The translations under genes were made by a program, and so were the position numbers. The notes under the pieces were generated by a model. The model searched no databases and was not told where the DNA came from. It was given only the letters and a program-made list of their open reading frames with translations. 64,000 nt of DNA from Amorphochlora amoebiformis (Eukaryota; Cercozoa; Chlorarachniophyceae), in contig BAAHQB010000100.1 of assembly GCA_054601695.1 (NCBI GenBank), forward strand, positions 496,001 to 560,000, in the 5' to 3' direction. Shown here piece by piece: positions 32,493 through 57,983 of this stretch; position 1 is the stretch's first letter, and every line of letters begins with the position of its first letter.

Positions 32493-32826
32493 ACTGTTAT
32501 GATTGAAATCAGCCTTACGGTTACGGTTTAGGGTTAGGGTTTGGGTTAGGGTTAGGGTTAGGGTTAGGGTTAGAGTTAGGGTTCAGGTAAGGGTCAGATT
32601 AGTGTTGAGGTTAGGATTAGGTATATACGTGTATATACATTTGTATATATATATACGTATATTTAGTACACAATAGAAAATATATATATATATATTATAT
32701 ACAGCTATATATATATATATATATATATTCAGCTATATATATATATATATATTTATATATAAGATATGTAATTGTGATACATCTATGTGTAAATGTATAA
32801 ACAAATTACTTTATCCATATTTAGTA

Positions 32827-32858
<32 letters not shown>

Positions 32859-32871
32859 GGATATGTGTACA

Positions 32872-32910
<39 letters not shown>

Positions 32911-32957
32911 TATTATTCATATATATATATATATATATATATATACAAATATGTATG

Positions 32958-32990
<33 letters not shown>

Positions 32991-33071
32991 GTATATAAGT
33001 ATATATATATATATATATTTACACGTACATATATATACATATTTATATACATATACACACATATATATATA

Positions 33072-33109
<38 letters not shown>

Positions 33110-33211
33110 TACATATATGCGCATGTCTATAACATGCATAAAAATACATATAAATGTCTACTAAATATATATATATACATATATACATATATATATATAT
33201 ATAATATATAT

Positions 33212-33254
<43 letters not shown>

Positions 33255-33501
33255 GTATATATATATATATATATACATATATAGGACCAAATCGAAGTGT
33301 CTAAGGGACGCCCTTGCTAACCACGGATGGCCCACGTATTTACACATATATGTATATATATACATGTATATATATATATATGTATATAATATGTATGTAT
33401 ACATGTATATATGTATATATATATATATATGTGTGTACACATATATAATATTATATGTATATTTACTTGCTGATATACACACACATATACATACACACAC
33501 G

Positions 33502-33545
<44 letters not shown>

Positions 33546-34264
33546 CATACATATATTTATATATCCGCATACACACCATTGTTCGGTAGGGTACAGGAAT
33601 GCCGAGGAAAGACGTTATTCCAGCTCAATCTCAACGAAGATCGCTCTAGCCTTGCAGACGTACCTCCTAACCCTAACCCTAACCCTAACCCTAACCCTAA
33701 CCCTAACCCTAACCCTAACGTCGCTATTCGTTCCTTCCTCGCTCTCTTACCGTAACGAGCCCTACATCATAAGCCTAGATTACTTAAAACCCTAGCATAC
33801 CGTAGATTCCTTAACCCTAACAACCCTATACCTAACCTAACCCTAATCCTAACTCTAAACCTAACCCTAACCCTAGCCCTAACCCTAACCCTAATCCCAA
33901 CCCTAACCCTAACCCTAACCTAAACAATAAAAACTTAACTGTTACTCTAACCCTAACCCTAATCCTAACGCTAATCCTAACTCTAAACCTAGCACTAACC
34001 CTAACCCTCCTACGTCATAGACCTAACCCTAGCTAATCGTAGATGACGTAACCCTAACACTAAGCCTGGCCAATGGTCCTAGGATTAAGACATGCTGAAT
34101 AATCTGATCCTAAGCCTGGTCAGGGACATACATCTAAAGTTCTAAGATATGTATAGGTTATAACGAGTACGGTTTTCTTTAAGAGGGGTCATAACTTCCT
34201 CAACCCTGAACCCGACGCTGCGTGGTGGAATGAATATATACATATATGTATGTATTGAGATATG

Positions 34265-34313
<49 letters not shown>

Positions 34314-34383
34314 GAATATATATTTATATATTTACGTATTTATGTGTATAAATGTATGTATTTATGTTGTTTATATTATATAT

Positions 34384-34436
<53 letters not shown>

Positions 34437-34456
34437 TATTTACATATATGTATGTG

Positions 34457-34519
<63 letters not shown>

Positions 34520-34609
34520 ATTTTTGTGTGTTTCATTGTATGTGAGTTTAAAGATATATTGATTATATGTATATATATATATATATATATATTGTACGTA
34601 GAAATACAC

Positions 34610-34658
<49 letters not shown>

Positions 34659-34847
34659 TGTACATATATATATATATATATATTTAGAATTTTTTTTATT
34701 AAGATATGTATAAATATATATATGTAAATATATATATATATATATGTGTGTGTGTGTTGAATGTTATGTATATTATTACAGAATGAAATATATATATATA
34801 TATATATCATTATATAAAGAACATCCGAATTTACATTGTATTAATAT

Positions 34848-34935
<88 letters not shown>

Positions 34936-35145
34936 TTATATGTATATATATATATGTACTTATATAGTTAATATATACAAGGTTTGAAACAAACGATCCT
35001 GACTTAGCGCAAAGCCTATCATCAAAAGGGTATGTACATATGTGTATGTATATATATATATATATGTATATGTATGTATGTATGCATATGTATATACATT
35101 GTATTCATATGAGTGTGCATTGATATGCATGCATGTATACATATG

Positions 35146-35186
<41 letters not shown>

Positions 35187-35308
35187 ATACATATAGATAT
35201 TATATATATACATATATATATATGTACATATATAATATATGTAACTATATATATATATACATATATATATATTATATATGGATGTGATATGTATATATAT
35301 ATTATATA

Positions 35309-35347
<39 letters not shown>

Positions 35348-35447
35348 ATAATATATATATATATATACATATATATATACTGTATATATATATATATATT
35401 ATATATTTATATATATATATATATATATTCTGTAATACTTAATCTTC

Positions 35448-35502
<55 letters not shown>

Positions 35503-35521
35503 CATTATATTTACATATATG

Positions 35522-35552
<31 letters not shown>

Positions 35553-35683
35553 CATACGTAAGATTGATGATTCGAGCGTTAGACGTCCATGCCAAAGACG
35601 CTGCCAAGCTTAGGGGGGTACAAAAGATAGAAAGAGAGAGGGAGAGAGAAAGAGGGAGAGATAGAGAGAGGAGAGAATGAGGA

Positions 35684-35716
<33 letters not shown>

Positions 35717-37950
35717 AAGAGGGAGAGATATAGAGACACACAGAGAGAGAGATGGGAACACACACACACACACATTGAGAAAGAGAGGGAGAGATGTAAA
35801 TATACACACACATATAGAGAGAGAGATGGAAACACACACACACACACATATTGAGAGAGGGAAACACACACACACACTCAGGAAAAAGAGAGAAAGAGAG
35901 AGAGAGGTAGAGATGGAGACACACACACACACATACACAGAGAGAGAGAGAGAGAGAAAGACAGAAATATACACACACGCACACACACACACACACAGAG
36001 AGAGAGAGGAGAGAAGAGAAGCTGATGATGCGAGAGATAGACGTGAGAGGGAAGAAAAACCAACACAGAACATAGGGATGAGAACCCTAATGTAACTAAT
36101 CCTAACCCCAACCATAACTCTTAAACCCTAACGCTAACTCTTTAACTCTAACCCTAACTTTGACCCTTTCCCGGCTAACCCTACACCCTAACCCTAACCC
36201 CAAACCCAAGGTCTAACGAATTCTAAACCTAACCCTAACCCTAACCCTAACCCTAACCCTAACCCTAACGCTAACATTAAATAAACCTAACCCGAAGTCT
36301 AACCAGACACACTAGACACCCTAAAACCTATCTTGCCCTAACCTAAAACTAGACCTAATTCCCTAACCTAACCCCACAACCTAACCCTAACCCTGACTAA
36401 CCCTACGTCTAACCCTAACCCTAGCCCCTAACCTAACCCTAACCCTAACCCTAATCCTAACCCTAACCCTAATCCTAACCCTAACCCTAGCCCTAGCTGG
36501 CCTTACCGCTGACTCTAACCCTAGCTAACCCTAAATCTTAACCCTAACCATAACCGTAACCGTAACCCAAACCTTAAATGTAACCCTAACCCAATCGTAG
36601 CCCTTACTGACCCTAACCCTAACTAACCCTAAACCTAGCCCTAACTGACCCTACCACTAAATCTAAACCTAACTAGCCCTACACCTTAACCCTGACCTAA
36701 CCCTACCCTAACCCGAACCCTAACCCTAACCCTAACCCTAACCCTAATCCTAATCCTAACCCTAACCCTAGCCCTAACTGACCTTACCACTAACTCTAAC
36801 CCTTACTAGCCCTCCACCTTAAACCTGACCTAACCCTAACCCTAACCCTAACCCTACACCTTAACCCTAACCCTAACCCTACACCTTAACCCTAACCCTA
36901 ACCCTAATCCTAACCCTAACCCTAGCCCTGACTGACCAAACAGCTAACTCTAACCCATACTAACCCTACACCTTAAGCCTAACCTAACCGTAACCCTAAC
37001 CCAAACCCTGAACGTAACCCAAACCCTAACCCTAACCCTAGCCCTAAGTGACCCTACCACTAACTCTAAACCTAACTAGCCCTACAACTTAACCCTGACC
37101 TAACCCTAACCCTAACCCTAATCCTAACCCTAGCCCTAACTGACCATACAGCTAACTCTAACCCTAACTAGCCCTACACCTTAACCCTGACCTAAACCTA
37201 ATCCTAACCCTAACCCTAATCCTAACCCTAGCCATGCTAACTCTAACCCATACTAACCCTACACCTTAACCCTAACCTAACCCTAACCCTAAACGTAACC
37301 CTAACACAACCGTGGCCCTAAGCCAAGCTATTCCTACATCCTAACCATCTGTCCCCAAGCCTGAGCTTAGGTCTAATCATATTGAGATAATGAAAGAGAG
37401 AGGGGGGGGGGGGGGGGAGTGTAACGAAAGAAGGGGGGTTGAATGAGAATACTTCAGAATTTGTGTCTGTGTATATGAGAATATGTGAATATGTTACATA
37501 TGTAATTGTACATGTAAGATATACATATATATATGTATGTATACATATATATATATATATATGTTTGTAAACATATATATATATATACATTTACATATAT
37601 ATATATATATATATATAAATATTATATACATGTATTCATAAAATTTCCCTATGCATAATACGTCAATCCTACTCAGCAATAAACATGTCTACATGATATA
37701 CATATATATATATATATATATATGTATGTATATATATATACATATATATAAATATATATATATATATATATGCATACACATCCATATACACGTATAAAGA
37801 AATATACTATATATATATATATATATATATGTAATATATATATATATATATATGTATATGTATATCCAGGTTCAGTTTGTCGCCACTAATCACCCGTCAA
37901 GATACCCCATGGGTGTTATCTCACGCCTCCAAGATCTGAAATCAAAGTAG
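27867..37950 (+). CDS. Ca2+-dependent phosphatidylinositol-specific phospholipase C (SaPLC1-like)
   Basis: Predicted to cleave phosphatidylinositol to diacylglycerol and inositol phosphate. Exons: 27867-28070, 28159-28203, 28294-28375, 29031-29127, 29349-29406, 30535-30597, 31008-31097, 31614-31642, 32398-32439, 33285-33335, 33590-33659, 34184-about 34251, 34820-34837, 34982-35029, 35563-35617, 37870-37950 (stop TAG). About 366 residues. Catalytic-face motifs run in family order: [11 protein letters not shown] (His104), [86 protein letters not shown], then [17 protein letters not shown] [13 protein letters not shown] at the end. The first exon encodes two hydrophobic segments, so the enzyme is probably membrane-anchored. 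The ATG at 27867 is the first in frame. Exon 2 and the exon 12/13 borders are least certain. The gene is divergent from BDP1. Confidence 0.85.
28795..28870. repeat. (ATAAT)n pentanucleotide repeat
   Basis: About a dozen ATAAT units inside TA sequence, PI-PLC intron. Confidence 0.8.
32520..32622 (+). repeat. Short TTAGGG array in PI-PLC intron
   Basis: Perfect and degenerate units between exons 32398-32439 and 33285-33335. Confidence 0.85.
33664..33990 (-). repeat. CCCTAA array starting at a PI-PLC splice donor
   Basis: Perfect CCCTAA units begin 5 bp after the donor at 33660 and continue, degenerating, past a short unique island. Confidence 0.85.
34073..34112 (-). repeat. Telomere-embedded motif, copy 3
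   Basis: The same motif in reverse, within CCCTAA sequence, so its orientation relative to the G-rich strand is conserved. Confidence 0.8.
35628..36050 (+). repeat. GA/CA-rich compound repeat
   Basis: Alternating GAGA, CACA and ATAGAGA blocks directly downstream of PI-PLC exon 35563-35617. Confidence 0.85.
36088..37320 (-). repeat. 1.2-kb CCCTAA-derived satellite with higher-order unit
   Basis: Within CCCTAA units a block containing AGCCCTAACTGACC, ACTAACTCTAACC and CTACACCTTAACCCTGACC recurs at about 36637, 36769, 36921, 37039, 37129 and 37228. It lies in the last PI-PLC intron. Confidence 0.85.
37402..37417 (+). repeat. Poly-G run (16 G)
   Basis: Homopolymer after (GA)n in the last PI-PLC intron. 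Confidence 0.9.
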
Positions 37951-38395
37951 CTATATATATATAGATATACATACATACATACATATATGTGTATATATGT
38001 AATATGTATAAAGAAATATATGTATGTATGTATGTATATGTATACAAATATTCATGTACATAAAATATAAATTCGAATCCTAACCCTAACCCTTAACCCT
38101 AATCCTAACCTTAACATGCGTATACGGTAGAGATGTATTGTATACTTACAACTAGTCTATGAACATGTGTTAATGGACGTATGTCAAAACATACATATGT
38201 CATACGAAAATACATACTCTTAGCCTTAGCCCTCCTTTAAATCCAAGCTTTCGAAAGCACACATTTATTAATACACAGATATTTGAATGAAGCATACATA
38301 TGTCATATGAATAAAACATACATATGTCATACGAATATACATACTCTTAGCCTTAGCCCTCCTTTAAATCCAAGCTCTTTCGAAAGCACACATAC
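37951..38395. other. Spacer after PI-PLC with a tandem duplication
   Basis: Contains short TA/CA runs, a few CCCTAA units at 38080-38116 and two copies of a roughly 75-bp unit (38190-38262 and 38316-38393). No coding exon with both splice sites was found. Confidence 0.45.
38190..38393 (+). repeat. Tandem duplication of a 75-bp unit
   Basis: Two copies contain CATACTCTTAGCCTTAGCCC, then TCCTTTAAATCCAAGCT and TTTCGAAAGCACACAT. Confidence 0.8.
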
Positions 38396-38440
38396 TGGGG
38401 ACATCCGTTTGCAACAGCTTGATTCCTCGGTCTAAAATAT

Positions 38441-38482
<42 letters not shown>

Positions 38483-38561
38483 TGTGTGTGTATATATATA
38501 TATATATATACAGTGTTTATACATGTATACTTGAGTATATGTAAGTAAGTATGTACATAAT

Positions 38562-38596
<35 letters not shown>

Positions 38597-38651
38597 GGTA
38601 CACCACACACTTCGTTGCTTCCTCATTCTTAGAATATTTAGATATACACAT

Positions 38652-38694
<43 letters not shown>

Positions 38695-39010
38695 CATATG
38701 CATACATGTATGTATATATATTATATATATACAATTATATAATATATAAATATAATAAATATGTATGTAAATGTGTGTATATATACACACATATATAGGT
38801 ATATATTACATACATATATAAAGGTATGTATAGATATCAATATACAGTTTCACAAACAGCATTCACGCCTACACAAAGTATGTGTGCTTTGTATCTTGGA
38901 ATATGCGAATACATATACACACATATGTGTGAATGTGTATATATATATATATATATACATATATGTATATGTATTTAGTATCTACATATATACACGACGT
39001 ATATTATGTA

Positions 39011-39107
<97 letters not shown>

Positions 39108-39214
39108 ATATAAAAATATATATATATATATATATGTATATAATAAATACTTATATATACCATAGGGCGCGGAAAGGGGGGAGCCCAGGGGTAATAAATA
39201 ATATTTAATCAAAG
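38396..39214 (-). CDS. Candidate exon chain of an unidentified gene
   Basis: Four short exons fit in phase on the minus strand: 39214-39161 ([16 protein letters not shown]), 38868-38846 (VNAVCET), 38627-38604 (NEEATKCV) and 38431-38396 ([12 protein letters not shown]). Each has an AG before it and a GT after it (GTATAT, GTATAT, GTGTAC, GTATGT). Neither a start nor a stop exon was found. The exons are short enough that chance cannot be excluded. No family was recognised. The chain lies between the PI-PLC 3' end and a CTAG-rich spacer. Confidence 0.33.
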
Positions 39215-39335
39215 CTATTTTAAATTTTATATATCTATATATACATATACATTATATGTATATGTAGTAGTCCAGTATTAACATCTAATCGAACCTTATA
39301 AACTTTCAGGCATATAGAATGTATATATGTACGTA

Positions 39336-39381
<46 letters not shown>

Positions 39382-39409
39382 ACATACATATGCCAATATA
39401 TACATACAC

Positions 39410-39454
<45 letters not shown>

Positions 39455-39546
39455 TATACATATATATATATATATAACAATATATACACAATATATAATA
39501 ATATCCACAAAAAAAAAAAAAAATGAATACGTCGAACCCCATTCAG

Positions 39547-39608
39547 GTCGCGGAACAGGGCTCACGATGGCAGATGAGAGACCTGATTATTCCTTGTTTC
39601 AAGTCAAG
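39547..39608 (+). CDS. Possible first coding exon, [14 protein letters not shown]
   Basis: After a CATTCAG acceptor-like site, ATG 39567 opens [14 protein letters not shown], ending at a weak donor AAG|GTCGAG (39608). The composition is normal for a protein and unlike repeat translations. I could not find a convincing downstream exon in the CTAG-rich spacer to 41030, so this may be a chance frame. Confidence 0.25.
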
Positions 39609-39842
39609 GTCGAGGGATGATTGATTGATTGATTGCCGTACTACGAGCTGGATTTTATTACAGAACTCAGCTGCAAGTAGTTATACTTACTGGTCACGCA
39701 TTAATATTTATCTGATTATATATCCTAGCCTCGGATGACCACTCTAGTTTCTAGAGGCTGTATACGTACCAAGGTAAACGAACGTACATGTCTAGACGTA
39801 CTTGGGTAGTAGTTGATCCAGATATCTAGAGTTCGTATAATA

Positions 39843-39874
<32 letters not shown>

Positions 39875-41030
39875 CATGGATTCTCTAGATCTAACTACAT
39901 CTAGTACATACCAGTCGATATTACTGATATAGTCTAGTGGTACTATACAAGACACTATACGTGTATAAACTGCCACGGTTATGACTGGTAGAGAAATACG
40001 GTCAAACTTACAATTGTTAACTTACGTACGCACCGCACCGCACCGCACCGCACCGCACCGGTACCTACGTACGCAACTCGGATGTTCGAAACGTACTAAC
40101 ATACGTACGCACCCACGTACGCACCCACGTACGCACCCACGTACGCACCCACGTACGCACCCACGTACGCACATACGTACCAATACACGTAAGCATATAC
40201 TTGAAAAATAATATTAGTTCAACATACGTACCATATCTAGCACATGTGTATTCAATAGTGACTACATGTACCAAACAAAGATACCATGTAATGTTACACA
40301 TATGAAGTTTGATCACAACCTAAACACAATGTTTTTACTCTTTGACTCAATACACTAGATACATACGCATAATCTTATATACGCACACAACGTATGTATT
40401 CTAACGACAGCCACTAACTACTTATTACTATAGCTTGACTAGAGATCTTAACGGTTCGCTCCGATTATATGTAAGTTAAAGCGTGAATTAAAGGCTCAAT
40501 GTGATTATCATCGGGCACTATGTGACTGGTATCAGTGATCGCAATGTTCTTGATGTTCTAGATTTTCTCTAGGTTGTATTATCTACTAGATCTACAGTAT
40601 ACTAATATTGAACTCTAGACCCAGATTCGAGTATCTAGTGTATATATAGCCTGCCAGTATGTGTAGTTTCAATGTATCATCCAGTGTATGCTATATTAGA
40701 GATTCCCTGATCACGTATATTAATATATTAATTCTAGTATAACAAACATATGCTCAGATATGCAGTATGACATCTAGATTCTAGACATACTACTAGTACT
40801 AGACTAGCTAAACGTATATGTAAAGGTACACATCTATCTCACATATACAGATATATATTCTGAAGCGATACAAAACCGCAGAATATCCCCAATCTAACCA
40901 CCGTTGAACTATCAATGACCATGATGATCGCATTGATCTAGTTGAAGATATCCCACTGTCATATACTACTGTCATGATATCTGTGATTTAGACCCCTACC
41001 CCTGTACGACTACGTTTACATGTGCTATCT
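39609..41030. other. CTAG-rich unique spacer with GC-richer minisatellites
   Basis: About 1.4 kb of non-microsatellite DNA rich in CTAG palindromes, with (CGCAC)n at 40029-40060 and a 12-bp minisatellite at 40085-40172. It ends at the stop codon of the minus-strand gene at 41031. Apart from the possible exon at 39567 I see no gene. Confidence 0.5.
40029..40175 (+). repeat. (CGCAC)n and 12-bp ACGTACGCACCC minisatellite
   Basis: About six CGCAC units at 40029-40060, then about six or seven ACGTACGCACCC units at 40085-40172. The 12-mer includes the palindrome ACGT/GTAC. Confidence 0.9.
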
Positions 41031-52734
<11,704 letters not shown>

Positions 52735-52824
52735 TGTGGCCTGTTATGGTTCAATTATGGTAAGGTATGGTGTAATTATATACACATATATACACATATA
52801 TATACGCACATATATACGTATATT

Positions 52825-52907
<83 letters not shown>

Positions 52908-52910
52908 CAT

Positions 52911-52960
<50 letters not shown>

Positions 52961-53065
52961 GTATGTATGAATGTATAAGAACATGTATATGTGTATGTAT
53001 ATATGTAGTAGGTGTATATTGTATCATTCGTGTGTGATAGTGTGTACATGCATCTGTATCGTCTA

Positions 53066-53099
<34 letters not shown>

Positions 53100-53305
53100 G
53101 ATATATTGTATCATTCGTGTGTGATAGTGTGTACATGTATCTGTATCGTCTATATATATATATATATAAATATATATATATATACACACATATATATATA
53201 TATACATATATATATATTTATTTATATATATATAGAATATATATATATATACTTATTTATATATATATATAGAATATATGCATATTTTCAATTTATATGT
53301 ATATT

Positions 53306-53349
<44 letters not shown>

Positions 53350-53671
53350 CATATATATCCAGGCCTAATCCTCCACATAAAACAATGGAGTTAGAAAGTC
53401 AACCCTGACAACTCTGATATTCCAAAATTGGCCTGGGATATGCCGCAAAAGTAGAAATGTATATAACTGCCGTCATCGGGACATTTCCTATGATAACCAT
53501 CAAATGAGCTCCTCACAAGGTTCCCTGCGGCAGGCGGATGGTTGTGATACCGTCCAAACTCAAACGGTATCGATCACTTGCTTGCCATAATAGCGTCTGG
53601 AATTGTTTCATTTTTCTCACTTTTGCTAGGCAAGTGTGAGCAAAATAATGCAATGAGGCAAGTTATCTAAT
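52735..53671. other. Spacer between two minus-strand genes
   Basis: Mostly TA/CA microsatellite with a tandemly duplicated roughly 50-bp unit (53013-53065 and 53104-53152) and a unique stretch from 53360. No gene was accepted here. Confidence 0.45.
53013..53152 (+). repeat. Two-copy tandem repeat of about 50 bp
   Basis: TATTGTATCATTCGTGTGTG, then ATAGTGTGTACATG.ATCTG and TATCGTCTATATA, occurs twice with a TA tract between. Confidence 0.85.
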
Positions 53672-53927
53672 TTAAAACTTTGAAAGCAAAACGTTTGAAT
53701 AATTGGTGTATGTAAATTTCAACCCCGCGTCACCATAGCTCTGATCAAAAGTAGGCTACACATATATCTATCTATATTAATAATATTTAAGTACCAGGTA
53801 GAGGATGTAGACGCCGGCAACGTAGCACATATTCTGTAGAGACAGTATGTTATTCATACGTAATATATGTATATGTATATGTAACTATATATATATATAT
53901 ATACGTATTTTATATATTTATATATTT

Positions 53928-53966
<39 letters not shown>

Positions 53967-54049
53967 TAGATATGATATATATATATATATGTAATACATA
54001 TATATGTATATATATACATATAATGTTTTTACATATGTATACATACATG

Positions 54050-54103
<54 letters not shown>

Positions 54104-54115
54104 TATATATATATA

Positions 54116-54170
<55 letters not shown>

Positions 54171-54257
54171 TTATATTGCATTTATATGTGTACCATAGCC
54201 AAAGTTCCTAGAATGAGATATGATTCCCATCCAGCATATACAGGCTGTCGGGAGGTC

Positions 54258-54317
<60 letters not shown>

Positions 54318-54324
54318 TAGAAAT

Positions 54325-54362
<38 letters not shown>

Positions 54363-54599
54363 ATATATATATATATATAATATTACGTATGCATACAAGT
54401 ATGATACAGTATATACATATATATGCACGTATTCATAATGTTAATTATAAGAAAGATATATATTATACATATTTATATACAGGACATGTATTTATGTGTA
54501 TATATATATATATATATATATAACATATATATATGTGTGTTTGTGTGTGTATGTATATATGTATATATAAATATATGTATATATATATATATATACTTG

Positions 54600-54641
<42 letters not shown>

Positions 54642-54656
54642 TATGTATATTGTTCA

Positions 54657-54709
<53 letters not shown>

Positions 54710-54723
54710 AATATACATGCCTA

Positions 54724-54794
<71 letters not shown>

Positions 54795-54893
54795 GAATAT
54801 ATATATATACACGAATATATATATATACACGAATATACATGCCTACATTATATATATATATATATGCGAATATACATGCCTACATCATATATG

Positions 54894-54937
<44 letters not shown>

Positions 54938-55014
54938 TCTCTATTACCACTGCGAAAAGAAGTAACACCACGTAAATGGCAGCGATTAAACTGAGCAAAT
55001 CATATATATGTGTA

Positions 55015-55051
<37 letters not shown>

Positions 55052-55122
55052 TTGTACTTACGCAATTTATGTAAAAATATATCACGCACAGAAAGTGTAT
55101 AAAGAGACAAAGTGTACTGCTG

Positions 55123-55179
<57 letters not shown>

Positions 55180-55572
55180 GTATCAATAATACACACTTCT
55201 GAAGTCTCTTTTTCATCAGAACTCCTTTTGTCGGCAACTCAAGCAAGGCAAATCCGAGGCCGAGACCATGCACCACTAGTCTTAAAATCCCTACCAATCA
55301 CAAGCAAATCTTCTATTTATCTCTTCTCATACAAAGTGCAATTCCTACCAATGTGAATATAAATATATCCCAAGTGAATTTTCCATTCATTATCATGAAA
55401 ATATGGACTCCTATGCGGGTCATTGAATTTGGAGATGTATATATCGAAATACTGGTGTTTGTATGCATGTTGCGTAAGATGTATGAATATTATCTGACCT
55501 TGTAAAATACACAATAATATATATTTGTAAACATATACACACACACATACAAATGTATATACATCTATATAT

Positions 55573-55604
<32 letters not shown>

Positions 55605-55612
55605 GTTTTATG

Positions 55613-55653
<41 letters not shown>

Positions 55654-56617
55654 ATATAACAAAATGTATGCATGCAGGTAAGTATGCATTCATGAACATA
55701 TCCATGTATACATTAAAAATATTTTCTAAAAATGTATCTATCTATACTCACACGAACCCTCCCCAACGTCCCCTAATAAAGGACGTTCTCCTTCCCTCGA
55801 GCCCCCTGACCCATTAACCTGCGGGTCCCCACGCGCTCTCACTCATATGTCGAATTTTGGTGATGTGCCGTTTTTGACACTGTTCGGTAAAATTTATTAG
55901 CTGCGATCGAAATAATTTCTCGAAGAGTCTCGACCTGATGAGCTGATTCTCGTTTTAGAATTTTAGACAGGTTTTAAGTTTTTAGTGTTAAAGGATCTTA
56001 TCTTCGTATTACAATTTATAAGAGAAAACCTATGAGAAGAATTTTGGCTGGGATTTCACTTTTGAATCACTATGAGGTGAATCTACAAATGTCGAGTACG
56101 TAACCGTGGACCAAGATGATAAAGAGAGTGAGAGATAGAGGAAGAGGGGGCTGGAGGGAGAAGAAATAAGAGAGAGAGGAGGAATTAAAAGAGAGAGAGG
56201 AGAAATTAAAAGAGAGTTTGTTATGTATTCCTCTACTGAAAGAAAAAGTGTAAGTGAGAGATAGAGACAGACAAAGGAGACATGATGAGGAATGGAGAGT
56301 AAGAGTGTGTGTGAGAGAGAGAGGGAGAGAGAAAGAAGAAAAGCGGGAAAAAGCCAGCGAAGAAATGAAAAGGGAGATTAGGGAGAGACACTTAGTGTGA
56401 GAGATGCGAAGCGAGATAGAGAGTAGTACAAGGAAGAGAAGGCGAGAAGGGGGACCTAAGGGAAGGGAGAGAACGAAGAAGGACTCACTGGTCTTTATCT
56501 TCTTAACCACCGTCTAATCGCCGATATTTCCGTATTCCACCATCTTTCCCTCCTTATTTTGGCCCCTTTGCCCATTATCCCCTTTTCTTGTTCTTGCAGA
56601 TTTACTTCCGCTGACAT
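53672..56617 (-). CDS. Small multi-pass membrane protein, unidentified
   Basis: Exons: 56617-56606 (putative start MSAE), 55818-55754, 55451-55333, 55290-55197, 54990-54948, 54256-54194, 53833-53795, 53740-53672 (stop TAA). Phases agree throughout and give about 167 residues. The N-terminal part is hydrophilic ([14 protein letters not shown]). At least four hydrophobic spans follow: [63 protein letters not shown], with a polar tail [14 protein letters not shown]. The Lys/Arg-rich loop LMKKRLQN separates two spans. I do not recognise the family. The first exon is the weakest call: it overlaps, on the other strand, the region just upstream of PI synthase, and a GA-rich tract lies in the following intron. 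The gene is head-to-head with PI synthase. Confidence 0.66.
56105..56490 (+). repeat. GA-rich tract
   Basis: Degenerate GAGA/GGAGA purine sequence on plus, CT-rich on minus, in the first intron of the small membrane-protein gene. Confidence 0.8.
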
Positions 56618-56796
56618 TAGAGACAACTAGCTTTAAAGTTGGGGGTTTAGGTTGGGGTGCTCGGGATTTGTGAGATGGAAGCGAAAAGAGTGAAATCACA
56701 CGTCTCGTTTTTCTTTCTCCCTCCCCCTCACTTTCTCCCCCTTTTCCTCCCTCCTTATCCCCTTTCGTACCCTTCCCCCCTCTCCGTTAAAGTCAG

Positions 56797-57666
56797 GTTG
56801 TGCTCTCGGGTGACCAATATAGGGTACGTTTTGATTCAACTTCTGTATCGCCACAACCAAAACCGGAATCCACTTGTTGGGTTCCGGACAGGTGAACACG
56901 TGTCAAGGTGACCCATACACAAGTGTCACTCAAATAAGTCACAGCAAAACGTAATGGGGAGCGACAGGTTGGCCATTCGCACTATTTTGCAAACTTTAGG
57001 CCTGGAATTCAAAAGATTTACTCGCACTCTACTGACTTATATATGCTCTCCTACAATGTGGCTGATTTTCCCGCTTTTAGGACTTTAGATGTCACATTTA
57101 GTTCCCGTTTTCCGCCTTGCTTACACCAGTGCATATATATCACTGTATACAGACGTATAAACGTGAACACGAGTAATCACAACCCGGAATCATATGGATT
57201 ATTCTAAAAAGAGAAAATATGTGTTATACAACCTGGGATTCGGATGACAACTCTGCATTTCCACCCTTTCGCACGTACAACAGTACCAATACCTGTGTAA
57301 ATATGTGCGCGAGTGATCACAATCTTCGATAATGTTGCATTTTCAGCTGGCCGCCCAAGTTTAAGGAGTTCTTCTACATCCCGAACATCATCGACTACCT
57401 TCGTGTGGTAACGACTTCGCAATGACATATCAAATTTACATTCCAATTCGAATCAGACATCAAAATTCGAATCCAAACCCCAATTAAACACAAATGGACC
57501 AGTTACTGAGCTGCAAATGGTTCCTAGGTTGCGTTGGTATGGGCAATGCGCGAGAGCGGGGAGGGGAGCGAGTGGCATTTCGTGACGTGGTACGCCATCA
57601 GGTAGGATTTAATGTTTTACTTTGTATTGTATCCTTCTGTATGTATACAAGGCACGTAATATATAC

Positions 57667-57754
<88 letters not shown>

Positions 57755-57898
57755 ATATTGTATATATATATATATACTGTATATGCGTGTGCGTATACGT
57801 GTATGAATATATTTGATATTACTGTAATATATATATATATATATATATTATTATATATAAATATATATATATAGATATATTTTATATATATTCGCATA

Positions 57899-57983
<85 letters not shown>

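Noticed and set aside
33241-33795. Plus frame ending in (Leu-Thr)n
   Set aside because: The frame conflicts with the PI-PLC reading phase, and the Leu-Thr part is telomere repeat.
37318-37670. Minus exons [12 protein letters not shown] and [17 protein letters not shown]
   Set aside because: They would lie antisense inside the last PI-PLC intron and have no upstream partner in phase.
40085-40172. CRISPR-like regular repeat
   Set aside because: A 12-bp minisatellite with no spacers, in a eukaryotic context.
53369-53409. Possible terminal plus exon [14 protein letters not shown]
   Set aside because: No upstream exon in the required phase once the minus-strand genes on both sides are accepted.
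57204-57446. 80-codon minus frame
   Set aside because: Antisense to PI synthase exon 57347-57407, which has clear motifs and splice sites.
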